Assembly: GCA_014526335.1 (NCBI GenBank)
Contig: JACTAT010000006.1
Span: 3,045,202-3,109,201 of the forward strand
Direction of reading: 5' to 3'
From: Chrysaora quinquecirrha
Lineage: Eukaryota > Cnidaria > Scyphozoa > Semaeostomeae > Pelagiidae
Length of the DNA: 64,000 nt
The notes under the pieces: generated by a model
Told to the model about the DNA's origin: nothing
The model's database searches: none
What the model saw: the letters and a program-made list of their open reading frames with translations, nothing else
Part shown: in pieces, positions 23,607 to 36,100 of the stretch
How positions within the stretch are numbered: position 1 is the stretch's first letter
Layout of the letters: each line of letters opens with the position of its first letter
Translations under genes and position numbers: made by a program

Positions 23607-23748
23607 TCACTCCCCTTTACAAGGCGTACGAGATTCGAGATTCCTGATGAAACAACAGGATTCTAAAGAGATTCCCATTTAACAATATAGAAACAAAGGG
23701 ATGCGGATGGGTGTACGAGATTTGGAAGAGTGAATAACCCCTCAACCA
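23607..23748. repeat. CGTACGAGATT repeat family, copy
   Basis: Left GAGGCACTTCACTCCCC, then GCGTACGAGATTCGAGATTC, right GAGTGAATAACCCCTC in inverted relation to the left. A second clear copy is at 36868-37009. Confidence 0.55.
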
Positions 23749-25406
23749 TAGAGCTGTGCAAAGAAAAAGCGAATCTGATAGAAAGATAACCGATAGAAAC
23801 GAACCCAAATCATGTGAAAGCAAACAAAATAGTTGAAAACATACCGTTATCGTCGCTAGTACTTGAATTATCAGCCGAAAAGACAAACTGTAAAACTGTA
23901 TTCTTTCCAACAACACGAACAAACGCTTTCTCCAAATTTTCTGCCTCAACGGTTTACAGTTCCAGACAATGGACTTTATGAATTGTGCAGTTGAATTCTT
24001 GCAGGTGATTGGCTAATTGACAATTGTTTTTGTTCACCATAAGCTATTTAATCACTTGACTTGAACATAGAATATGCTTGCATAAACGAGTTGCCAGTGT
24101 TCTTCACTGAATAACAATGATTCAAACAAGTTTGCATCATCACAAACGTCAAGAAATTAACGGCAAAAATTAATTAGTTTTCGAGCAAGTAAGGACGTTA
24201 ATGGTGATAATGAAAAACTTGTTCTGAGGAAAGACAAGGAAATTATAGGATTAAAGTTCAAGTTTGAGTGTGCGACGGAGGAAAATCATGGCGAAAAAAT
24301 AGCTACCAAGCGAATGGCAGATTACAAGAAGAAAGATGATTTGCCAGTTAAACGGTTCGAAGACCGAGCGCCATAATAAAAATCGCTTAAACTGCAGCAT
24401 ATGAAATGTTTTGATTTCATGAAGGCATTTTCGACTTGCTTCCAAGTCGCATTAGTCACACGACTTATTTTTTTTACGTTTTGGGTTTAAGATTTATCAG
24501 AGCTTTCAGCATTGGGCTAAAAAGTTTGCCTCAAAAGCATATGCCACAAACAATTGTATTCTACAAAAAATTGAGTTAATCTTTAATCTTATTAGCAGCT
24601 GATACCTATTTTTGGCTTATCGAATCTCTTTTTTAAGAAACTCAGTCTCTCGGGTGGCCAAACGTGTTCAAAAATTGCAAAATGATTTCTTTTTAATTTT
24701 CATTCCTATTTCTTGTATTGTACCAGGAAACTAGGACCCCAAAGGTAAGACCAGGGATCTTGGATCCAAATGTGGACCATAAAGTGACAGACTTAGATGG
24801 GACCTTGTGGGTGGAACCTAAAGGGGGATAAAATGTGAAACAATAAGCCGGGACCTTTAGGTTGATCACTTACGTCGGACCAGAAAATGGGGGGCCTTCG
24901 AGGGGGAATTCGGGCAGAACCATAAAGATGGTCCCTTAGGAGGTAAACTTACATGCTATGGACAACTCAGACAGTGCCCGGGGGTGCCCTATGTATAATT
25001 TGGGTACTGGGGACGTGCAGCCTGGAACGGTATCGATTTTCACGATTTTGGTATAAGGAACGGTTTTCATTTTCACGATTTTGATATAAGGACGGTGTCA
25101 GTTTTCACGATTTTGGTGTTTTGGTATAAGGAACCCTATAAATTTTCACAATTTTTATGTTTAAAGAATGAAAAATTGGTATAAGGTCGGGTGTATTTTT
25201 GATGCTAGGGCGGCACGTCCTTTACAAAATTTGATCAAGTGCCCCCCCCACTAGACATTGCTTTTGTAACAATATAAAAACTAAAAAGCCACAGGCATAA
25301 CTTTTAATCGCCGAGTTTAACGCATTGTATTTAGACAGAGTAACGCCCTCAACAATCGACCCTCACTGCTACCCATGAAAAAGTCAGTCGACTAAGACAG
25401 CATCAG

Positions 25407-25748
25407 CCGGGGGGAGGTACTTAGTATAATTTGGGTAAGGGTATGTGCCGCCCATATGGGTGAGTTTTTGGCCCTGAAATTCACTAAACATGGGTATGAT
25501 TTTAACCAAAACCCCATAAAAGTGGTTGGTAAATTGAAGAAAAGTCAAAAGTTTGATATCAATTCGGTCCGAAAAGTGGTAAAATCGCGTAAAAGATGTT
25601 CGTAGTACAAAATCAAGCAAAAATAAGGTCTAGAAAGTCTTATTATTCTCATATTTTGCTTATTTTCACTCATTATAAGTGGGCGGGTTTCTGAAATCTG
25701 GGCGGCACATCCCCGTCCATTCATGTACATGTCATGTACCCCCCCGGG
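25407..25748. mobile_element. MITE with 8-bp target duplication (hAT-like)
   Basis: Ends CCGGGGGGAGGTAC and GTACCCCCCCGGG are inverted copies. Both sides carry AGCATCAG (25399-25406 and 25749-25756), an 8-bp target duplication as made by hAT transposases. No coding capacity. A second copy at about 58960-61115 is split by a LINE. Confidence 0.85.
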
Positions 25749-26223
25749 AGCATCAGCTTCTTGATTGAAACACTGAAATACTGTCCCAAATCAGTTATTT
25801 TTATTCGTTCCAATCTATAGGCAATGATAGTTATATTGTTTTATTCTTTAATATATCATCTTATTTTTGAATTTATGAAATAATTTATGATATAATATAT
25901 ATGGTATCAATACTTATAATTTATAAGATTTATATATAACAATTTTAACACAAATTAATTAATAACAAATATGATATAATTCATATTCGTGATATATTTA
26001 AATACATCATGTATTACCATGAACTATAATAATATTCTATGACTAGTTATTAATCAATAAAAGTTTATGTTTAGAAATAATTACTCGGCAAACCTTTTGT
26101 TTTATATATTTATGTATTAGTTTATGGTGTGAGTTATTGATTTATAGTGATTCAAATCGAGATGAACAGCAACGCAATAAAATGAATTGAAACATCAACA
26201 TACCAGTTCAGCTGTCGTTCCAT

Positions 26224-26567
26224 TTATTTGCCACGTCTCCTGCTAAATTGCGCCATAACATTTACCTGCGTACAGCAAACTCTTGGGCAGGTTGGTAAGC
26301 ATTGCTGGCTGCATACTTGTGGACAGTAGCTACTGTAAGCCGATTGGTAGGCTGACGGTTGAATGTGCTGCGACTGCACGTAAACAGGAGACGGTGGTGG
26401 CGAAGGTGGTGGCGGAGGCGGCGGCGATGTAGCAGGGAAGGAGATGATCTCGTAACCGTAAAAGCTCTGGGAATTATCTGGTGAACAACAGACTGGTTCA
26501 CAACTGGCTGAACAGGAAACATAGCAACTAGGCTGGCATTGAGTTGAATTATAGGTCACGTTCATAG
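26224..26567 (-). CDS. Gene R terminal exon: two minicollagen-type cysteine domains around polyproline
   Basis: A 344-nt last exon with stop TAA at 26224-26226. It carries CQPSCYVSCSASCEPVCC, then a run of Pro with Ser (PPPPPPPSPPPSP), a Tyr/Gln/Ser-rich stretch and CPQVCSQQCLPTCPRVCC, ending in RRRGK. Both cysteine blocks have the exact spacing C-x3-C-x3-C-x3-C-x3-CC of minicollagen and NOWA cysteine-rich domains. In minicollagens and NOWA these domains cross-link by disulfide exchange to harden the nematocyst wall. There are no Gly-X-Y collagen triplets between them. Confidence 0.93.
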
Positions 26568-29500
26568 CTGCAAAAAAAACATATACAGTAAGTTAACGCT
26601 GATAATTTCACAACCACAAGGCCTTGGCCAAACGATCAAGTATTGTCCCTCAAAGCATTTGAAATTTGCCGAGCAAATGTTTTATCGCTTGCCCACGTCA
26701 CAAAACATTGTTCGTCGGAAGGTTTGGCTTCAATCATTTTCAGCTTCGTAAAAACATCCAGTGGCACATTTTGCTTACTTTTACATGCCAAACAATGTTT
26801 TAAGATGTAGCCAAACGTTCAAACATTGTTTGATAAGCAACTTTCAAATGTTTGACAAACATATTTGCTCGTTTGGCCAGGGCCTAAGCTTGATATATGC
26901 ACACATAACTCGATATAACAAACCCATAGGCTAGACTTATTACGTGAGTCGTAGTTATCGCTATTGAATTGAACGACTGGGTGCTCAAACTGCTAGACTC
27001 AAACTTTTAGTTTGTGCCTCTGTTTCATGAGCGACAACTTGGATTCAGGTAATAAGTCTAACCTTAGGTCCTTGCCAAACGATCACACATTGTTGATCAA
27101 ATATCTGAAATTTACTTGTCCAAAAAAAGGTTTGATCGTTTGGCCACATAAAAAGCATTGCTGATCAAATATTTGTTGCTTACCCGAAGCAGAATATGTT
27201 TTTAAAGTTACGCAGAAACATTTCCAAGCACGCTCTGCTTGTCAAGCGATGTTTAGCGACGTGGCCAATCGGTCAGACATTGTTTGTTAAGCAAATCTCA
27301 AATGTTTAAAAAATGTATGATCGTTTGGTCGCGACCTTAAGAGAACTGTAGTGTTTTAGTCATGTGATTTTTGTGTGAACTTTGTATTCGCATGTGCTCC
27401 TGTCTATTGTTTTTAATTCTTCATGTGTATATTTGAATTGTAACAATAATCAATGTAATCAGTTCAGCAGTGAAGCAAGATGAGAACCATCTCTCTGACT
27501 CCCTCTATTCAACAATATTACAAGGACATTAAACAATGATACTGGAAAGACAATAGAGCAAAACTCACCCGGTACAAGCTGTATATCAGGAATGTCACAC
27601 AAATAACCTTCACAATCTTCAGAGAATACAACTTTCTTCAAAGGAGCCAGAGGGTCTATTGGTGCACCAGGAGCAAAGCGCATTTCAATGTCAATCATCA
27701 CACTTACATGACCTCTGTGGAGGAAATTCAACTTGATTAAATTTTTTTCAGATTACGCTGAAAAAAAGATTAGACTGACACCCGTTCCTTCCTCCGCTGT
27801 AATTGCTGTTATTGTTGATAAATGCAATTCAGGAAGAGATGCTCTGTTTTAAGCGACTTATAAGTTCTGAGGAGCATAACTTGTGTATCGAGTCTAGCAA
27901 CTATCTGCTCTCATAATGCGCTATAAGTTATAAGTTAAATCAATGAAAAAACGAAAAGTCCAGTGGTGTTTATTCCATCATTTTATCTGACAAGCAAATC
28001 TCAAATGTTTGACCAATAGTGGCCTGGCCTTATGGTCTGGCTTAAAGACAATAAAGACAGTCAAACACGATGGCAAAATGGCAATAACGTACACTATGCT
28101 TTCATAGAAACAAACACATTTTTACCTGAAAGCCTTGATTTTATAACTTAAGAACCAGTCTTTACCGTTATAGACATCCTTAATCTAAAAAAGAAGCAAA
28201 TTATAACATTAGATATATCTAAGAACATATAAAGAAGAGATTTTAACAATGAAAGGGAATAATTGCATGGTACCGGTAAAAGTTGAATGGTGTATTTAGC
28301 GCCAGTCACTAGGATCTCAATAATAGATTAACTAATCGAGACCTCAACCCTGGCTGTGACGCTAACATTGCTGGGGCTTGAACCTCGACCTCGCTAAAGC
28401 TTCTGAAACCATGAGGAAGGTGGATTAGGCCCAACACCGCAGCATCTTCAAATACCATGAATACAATCACTACAAAGGTTACTGTCATTTTTAGTTGAAA
28501 ATTATATTCTGTTGTCGTGCAGTTTGGTTTGGGTGAAGGGTTAGCGGATTAAGGCCCTGGGCAAAGGATCAAACAATGTTGATCAAACATTTGAGAATTA
28601 TTCAAAACTATTTGACCCTTTAACCATGTCAAAAATATCGCTTGACAAGCAGACGTTGTTTAACAATGTTTATGACAAACTTTTAAAACTTTCTGCATTC
28701 CACAAGCGAAAAAATTATCGGCCATGTTTTCAGACGTAGCCAAATGGTCAAACATTTTTTCTGAGCAAATTTCAGACTCTTGACAAAGAATATTTGATCA
28801 AAAGAGTCTGAGGCCCTGACCAAACGATGAAACATTGTTTATGAAACATCTGCAATTTGCTTATCAAACAATGTTTGAACGTTTGGCCACGTAGCGAAAA
28901 ATTGTGGACAAGCATAAATAAGAAGAATTCATTGTGCCATGTTTTCGAAAAAGTCCAAAACTGTGCTTGACGCTAGACGCAATTAAAAATCGTTTAAAGA
29001 TCATTGTTTTGCGACGTGGCCAAACGGTAAAACATTTTTCTTAACAGGAAATTTTTAAATGTTTGACAAACAATCTTTTTTCGGAGTAAATATATTCGGA
29101 CTTATCAAGGCTGTTTCTGACACCGCATTAGACATGATATTCACCACTTATCATGACAAGCCTTTGATATTTAGTAGGGCAATCGTTGCCGATGATGGGA
29201 GACGGATCTCTCCCGAAACGTTGCTCTACTAAATATCAAAAGGCTTGTCAAGTGGTGACTATCAAATCTTTGTTCAATTGGCTAGGGCCTAATGCTATAC
29301 CTTATTTATCAAAATAAATTGTAAAATATATTGATAGTACTAATAGTACTAGCAAGGCTAGTCAAGTATATTTTTGCTTTCTTTATTCATTATTATTACG
29401 TAAATGGGTTCATGAGTTATTACGTTATTGCTGTAATTGATAAGAATATTACTGTGAATTTATATTTTACTATTACTATTGAACTACTAAGAATATTAGT

Positions 29501-30033
29501 ATTTGAATTTTAATTCGATATATGAAGATATGATTGATAACTTACTAATTTATCGACTCTTTGAATGATATTGACTGCAGCATCACTGGAGCCATGTACA
29601 AGATCAGAGGACCAAGGTTCCGTTGGGTAGTGTAGTGTTACAACGAACATAATATCACCTGCAAGGAACAAAAGAAAAAATTGAAACTCCAGCATATTAG
29701 CAATTATACTGTGGTAACGAAGTTGGTAGGTTAAGGATGGTATCATTACTATAATGTTGATTTAGACGTTTGGATGTATACCCTTCACGAGAGAGGTATG
29801 CGTTCGATTATTCTCTATGCAATCCAAGCTTTCGATTCTTCTCAATGCAACTTTGTGGGATCATCGTTTCAGCTTCTATCGATGTCTGGTGATGTGGGCA
29901 GCTGCGGTAAGGATGAGAAGATGTCAATCCGCTTGTAGCAAGCAAGAAAGCAAACAAGCAAGCAAGCAAGCAAACAAGCAAACAAGCAAACAAGCAGGCA
30001 AGCAAGCAGACAAGCAAGCAAGCAAGCAAGCGA

Positions 30034-30083
<50 letters not shown>

Positions 30084-30084
30084 G

Positions 30085-30146
<62 letters not shown>

Positions 30147-30162
30147 ACAAGCAAGCAAGCAG

Positions 30163-30194
<32 letters not shown>

Positions 30195-33100
30195 TCAAGA
30201 GATTCGAACCCAGGACCTCGCGATCGTGAGCTGAACGCCTTGACCACTCGGACACACCACATCTGTGATACAGTATCTGTTGAACTGCCTTGAATCGTTT
30301 TCGTTAAAATTAACAAGTGTTATCTTTGCTCCGTAATGGAGATATTGATCATTACATAATATTATAAAGCAAATATTGTTTGACGAGCAATATTTCGAAA
30401 CGTGGCCACATGTTTCGTTCGACAAGCGAAATTCATATGTCTGGAGAACAATGCTAGATCGTTTGGCAAGAGACTTATGTCCAATACCGTGCCTTTGAAC
30501 CAAAAATCAAATTAATTATACCTGGTTTAAGTGCCTTGCAGACGTATGGTCTGATAACTTCGCAATTGTTGTTGACCCATCCTTTTTCCGTATCGTATTC
30601 GACACAATCTTTCTTGCTGCCATTTTGAGGAGCAGATTGCCACCCATGAAATGACAGGGGCATGCCATCCACCCATGAAAATGCCCCTTCTCTTAATCTG
30701 AAAACAACAATATAGAATGAAGGTAAAGAAATGCTTCAGGAAATGACAATTATAGCAACAACTAACACAACAAATTACTAAAATGAATACATTGAATGTA
30801 TTTGGTTCAACTGTAGTATAGGTGTCCCTAGTTATTAGTATTGTAAGGCATTTCTTGTTCAACATCCCTACTACTAAAGTATTGGGGGCTGCCGACGACG
30901 CGACACCCCTGAAATGCCCTACGTGACTTAACTATTATTGACCTAAGTGACTTACCTATTGACCTCAGTGACCTACATAACTTACCTATTGACCTAAATG
31001 GCTTACATAACGCCCTAAGTGACCTAAACAACTTACCTATTGACCTGAATGGCTTACTTAACGACCTAAGTGACCTAAACAACTTACCTATTGACCTAAA
31101 TGGCTTACTTAACGAACCAAGTCACCTAAACAATTTACCTATGGACCTAAATGGCTTAATTATTGACCTAAGTGACCTTAGTGACTTACCTATTGAACTA
31201 CGTGACTTAACCATTGATCTAAGTGACTTGAGTGACTTACCTATTTACCTAAGTGACCTAAAAAACTTACCTATTGACCTTAATGACTTACTTATTGACC
31301 TAAGTGACCTAAAGACTTGCCTATTGGCCAAAGTGGTCTAAGTGATTAACATCTTGCCTTCAGTGACTTACCTATTGATCAAATTGACTTACCCATTCGC
31401 AAAAGTGACCTAAGTGACTTACCTATTGACCTAGTTGGCCTAATACCTTTTGACCTAAGTGACATAATTGACTTACCTATTGACTCAAGTGACTTACCTA
31501 AGCGACTTGCCTATTGACCAAAGTGTCCTAAATGACTTAGCTATAGACTTAAATGACTTAACTATTGACCTAGTTGACCTAAATGACTTTCCTATTGATC
31601 TAGGTGACCTATTAAGTGACTTACCAATTGACCTAGGTGGCCTAAGCGACTTACCTATCATTAAGCCCGATCCAAGATCGTAGTATAGTGCTCTTTGACA
31701 GCATCTGAGTCAAAAAGGAATGTTCATCTTGGTCTGTAACTGAAACAAGGGACGCCTTCATATCATTGCATGCTTTTACTGCCTTCACCCATGACTTGCC
31801 TTCTGTAAATAACTTATAGCAATAATCAGCTTCTGACTGGAAACCTTCTGGGCAAGAACCTGCAAAATAAAGCGGCAAATTTAAACCTGGGAACATCACC
31901 GATCCTTTTCAGCAATTTTTTTCCAATTTTGAATTGTTATGCAGGAAAGGGTTTGCAGAGAGTTATGTTATGCAGAAAGCTCTAAAGTTGATGTGGGTCT
32001 GAAGCTTGTGTCTCCCCGGGGGTGAAATTCGAGAAAGGGTAATTTAGGATAGTAGTGCTGGTTGATTATAATTAATTATTCTGATACTGACAAGATTCTT
32101 ACCCAAGCAACTAGTTGCAAACTTCTTATTTCGACAAGTCACTTGTGGTAAATTAGTTCCAAAACATAACCGATTACCAGTCGGCAACTAGTTCTGACTG
32201 TGCGCAATGTCGTCATTAGCCTGGCCTAAGTTAGGAAGGCGATGTTTACTGAAGAGATCGGGGGGAGGGGGTTAACAAAACTAACAGATTTACAGATTTA
32301 GCAAGAAGCATCGTAAATAAATTTGATAAATCGTACCTGGTTTTATACCAACGACTGCAGAGCCTAAAACAAATTTGGAAAATACAATTAACTATTTTAT
32401 ATGACATATTATTTTACTTGACGAAAATGCCCCCGGCTTTTATTTCAAAATTCAAATTTGTTACGTGACGTTCATTCAGAGCTCGGCGTTAGTTCGAATA
32501 GACATTGTAAGCGGTTCGGAAGGCAAGTGTAATAATAACAATTGATCAATTTTGGGTCGCGGAAAAATTTCTGGAAGGTGGCGGACATTTCGAGCATAGT
32601 AAACAGACTATGTTTAATATTCTATTGACTATGTTTCGAGCAAGGGAATTTTGAGGATTCTGAGAATACAAATGTTGAAAATATCAGCGGAAACTCAGGA
32701 AACAAGACGCAAGACACTCAAAAAACATGAAGATACTTGGTTACATGCCACCTTGTTCCTTGAATCGTGTCTTTAAGTTACATTGATTACAGTAAACGTG
32801 AATTTGAACAACATTCGTTTCACTACTGAAGCGATTGCAGTCCAGCTAGGATGAAACAAAGAGAATAACCTTACTTAGCACTACCGGTATAGTTTTTGAG
32901 TTGTACAAAACTTCAATATTGCGATAAACAGCGGAAACATTTTCGGGCATACTTAAAAGCTTTTTCGTCTGACACTCCTCAGAGTATGAACGTCAGAAAA
33001 TCAAAAGGCGGAATTTATGCAAATATGAGGCTCCAGATGCACCAATCAGAAAGAAAGCTGAAATGACATTGTGTTTTAAACACAAAAGAAGGTCAACTAC

Positions 33101-36100
33101 CAGTATCTTCCAGCAAAATGCGCGCCGACACAGACCTCTGGCAATTGGTTTATGGTCAGTCATGATTATGACTGAAAATAATAAACAGTTACCTGTAACC
33201 GGCAGTACATTATATTTGACATTCTCCTCCAAATCTTCAGCAGGGTCGAAGAATGCGACAATATAAGTCTGCTTAGGTGTCGTCGAAGACACAGCCAGGC
33301 CCACACCGACATCAACACTCGCTCTCCAAACGAGATGAACAAAATATCGATTCATGCTATTGATTTTAGGCCTTTGGAAATCATAGAACAATATTTGATT
33401 ATACCAAGCTCTAACACTGGATATGGCAGGAGAAGAAAGAGGGACTGTGGATACGAAAATTGCTTGTCCCAATGAGCTTGTGGGCAGGTGCTTTGTCCTG
33501 AAAAAGAAGCAACGCTTTTATTAGACTTGAAGCGAATTTCAGAGAGACATCATCAATGAATCCTGGAGCGGTTACTTCAATAGACCAAATCGGCTAACCT
33601 TGTTTACACCCAATTCAGGTCATTCGGTCATACCCTTGAGGAACCATTGCTTTGTTGTCAAATTCAGAGCTCGAACCACGCTTTTCATGGCACAAAATTT
33701 AGAGTTCAATTAAAAGGAAAAGCGCCTCAAGAATAAACAACGTCAGCCTATTTTGTCTATGTAACCATGATTAGACCTGAATCTTGACTTTGACAAAGTA
33801 CTCGTTTTAATGATAGGATTATCAGCATTTTTCGATGTATTTGCATGAGCATCAGGAAATTTCAATCCCATGTGTATGAATTTGGTTGATTTTAAAAGCC
33901 ATTTATGATACTCAAATCCGCACAAAGTCTCGCAAAATCGAGTCTGGAAACGGTCCTTTGCAAGAAATATGATTGGGCTCTGTTGTTGTTGTTAAGTCAT
34001 CGCTTCCAAAGCAAAATTCAAAGAAACAAGACTTTCAGTCGGTTTGTAGTAAATCGTTGGAACCAATTGGTAAGAAACCCAAAAGATAGAAGCCCATTTG
34101 TCAAAATCTAGCAAAATATCAGACCCATATGTAGAAAATTTCAGGTGAAAAAGCCCAGCCATATGACAGTCACGTCAGGCATGACTAAATATTGACGTAC
34201 CTCCCCCTCCAGGCAAAGAATAAAAGACAAATCTACACCATCAGGAAAACCCACAACAGTATTGCATATTCACCACAGTAGTACGTATCAACCACAGCAG
34301 TGCGTAGCGTATCCACCACAGTAGTGCGCAGTATCAACCACAGTAGTGCGTGTCAACCACAGAAGTACGTATAACTTGGCTATAGCGTGTGACTATATGA
34401 ACTTACTGTTGTTCTCGTGCAAGCTTTTCAGCCCAGATCTGAGCTTTCGTGGCCAGCTTGTCAGACCAAACCAGTGGAACAGCACTGTGCATCCTTCTAA
34501 ATTTGTTTGCTTCTTCCAAAAGCTTTGCCTTGAAGCTAGCTGACACTCCTAAGAAACATTAGACAGTAGAAATACTAACAAGAAAAGTCTCAACTTAGGC
34601 CCTCGCCAAACGATCGAACATTGCTTGTCAAATATTTGAAATTTGCTTGAATAATATTTGAGCGTTCAGCCACGTCAAGTCAAAAAACATTAGTTAACAA
34701 GAAAAAATTCAGCAAAATTCATTGCACAATAATTTTTAGCGACTTGGTCAAACGGTAAAGCATTTGGCTTAACTTCAAAGGTTTATTTCAAATGTTTGAA
34801 CAATGTTTCAACAATGTGTGCAATGTTTGAGCAATGTTTCAACAATGTGTGCAATGTTTGAGCAATGTTTCAACAATGTGTGCAATGTTTGAGCAATGTT
34901 TCAACAATGTGTGCAATGTTTGAACAATGTTTCAACAATGTGTGCAATGTTTGAACAATGTTTCAACAATGTGTGCAATGTTTGAGCAATATTTGCAATG
35001 CTTGAAAAATGATTGCAATGTTTGAACGTTGTTTGCCATTTTTTAACAATGCTTACAATGTTTGAACAAGGTTTGCAATGTTTGAACGTTGTTTGCCATT
35101 TTTTACCAATGCTTACAATGTTTGAACAAGGTTTGCAATGTTTGAACGTTGTTTGCCATTTTTTAACAATGCTTACAATGTTTGAACAAGGTTTGCAATG
35201 TTTCAAAAATTCTTGCAATGTTTGAACAATGTTTACAATGTTTGAACAATGTTTGCAATGTTTGAACAATGTTTGTAATGTTTAAAAAATGTTTGCAATG
35301 TTTTAAAAATTTCTGCAATGTTTGAACAATGTTTGTAATGTTTAAAAAATGTTTGCAATGTTTGAAAAATGTCTGCAATGTTTGAAAAGTGTTTGCAATG
35401 CTTGAACAATTTTGTTAATGTTTGAACAATGTTTGCAATGTTTAAAAAATGTTTGCAATGTTTGAAAAGTGTTTGCAATTATTGAACAATGTTTGCAATG
35501 TTTGAACAATGTTTGTAATGTTTAAAAAATGTTTGCCATGTTTTAAAAATGTCTGCAATGTTTGAACAATGTTTGTAATGTTTGAAAAGTGTTTGCAATG
35601 TTTGAACAATTTTGTCAATGTTTGAACAATGTTTGCGATGTTTAAAAAATGTTTGCAATGTTTGAAAAGTGTTTGCAATGTTTGAACAATGTTTGCAATT
35701 TGTGAACAATGTTTGTAATGTTTGAATAATTTTGTCAATGTTTGAACAATGTTTGCAATGTTTGAAAAATGTTTGCCATGATTGAACAATGTTAAAATGT
35801 TTTAGAAATAATTGCAATGTTTGAACAATGTTTGCAATGTTTGAACAATGTTTGCCATATTTGAACAATGTTAACAATGTTTGAACAATGTTTGCAATGT
35901 TTGAACAATGTTTGCAATGTTTGAACAATGTTTGCCATGTTTGAACAATGTTAAAATGTTTGAACAATGTTTGCCTTGTTTGAACAATGTTAAAATGTTT
36001 TAGAAATATTTGCAATGTTTGAACAATGTTTGCAATGTTTGAACAATGTTAAAATGTTTGAACAATGTTTGCCATGTTTGAACAATGTCAAAATGTTTGA

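Larger units (their letters stand above)
21073..26223. other. Intergenic region between gene R (3') and gene L (5')
   Basis: About 5.1 kb with no convincing coding exon. It contains a SINE (21275-21452), fragments of the CGTACGAGATT family (22600-22740, 23607-23748), one end of a TACACTTTTTTATAAGCAAC element (22800), a 8-bp-TSD MITE (25407-25748) and a very AT-rich stretch (25790-26150). The gene L promoter should lie here, but I cannot place a TATA box with confidence. Confidence 0.55.

Noticed and set aside
26262..26522. Second minus frame over the CRD exon
   Set aside because: Shadow of the CRD-polyproline frame, which has the exact cysteine spacing and fits the splice phase.
29808..30316. 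Overlapping frames of Leu/Ala/Cys and Lys/Gln/Ala/Ser repeats
   Set aside because: Translations of the CTTG microsatellite tail of a SINE.
31141..31683. Asp/Leu-rich open frames on the plus strand (LSDLSDLPID type)
   Set aside because: Translation of the splice-donor-like tandem array; no gene support.
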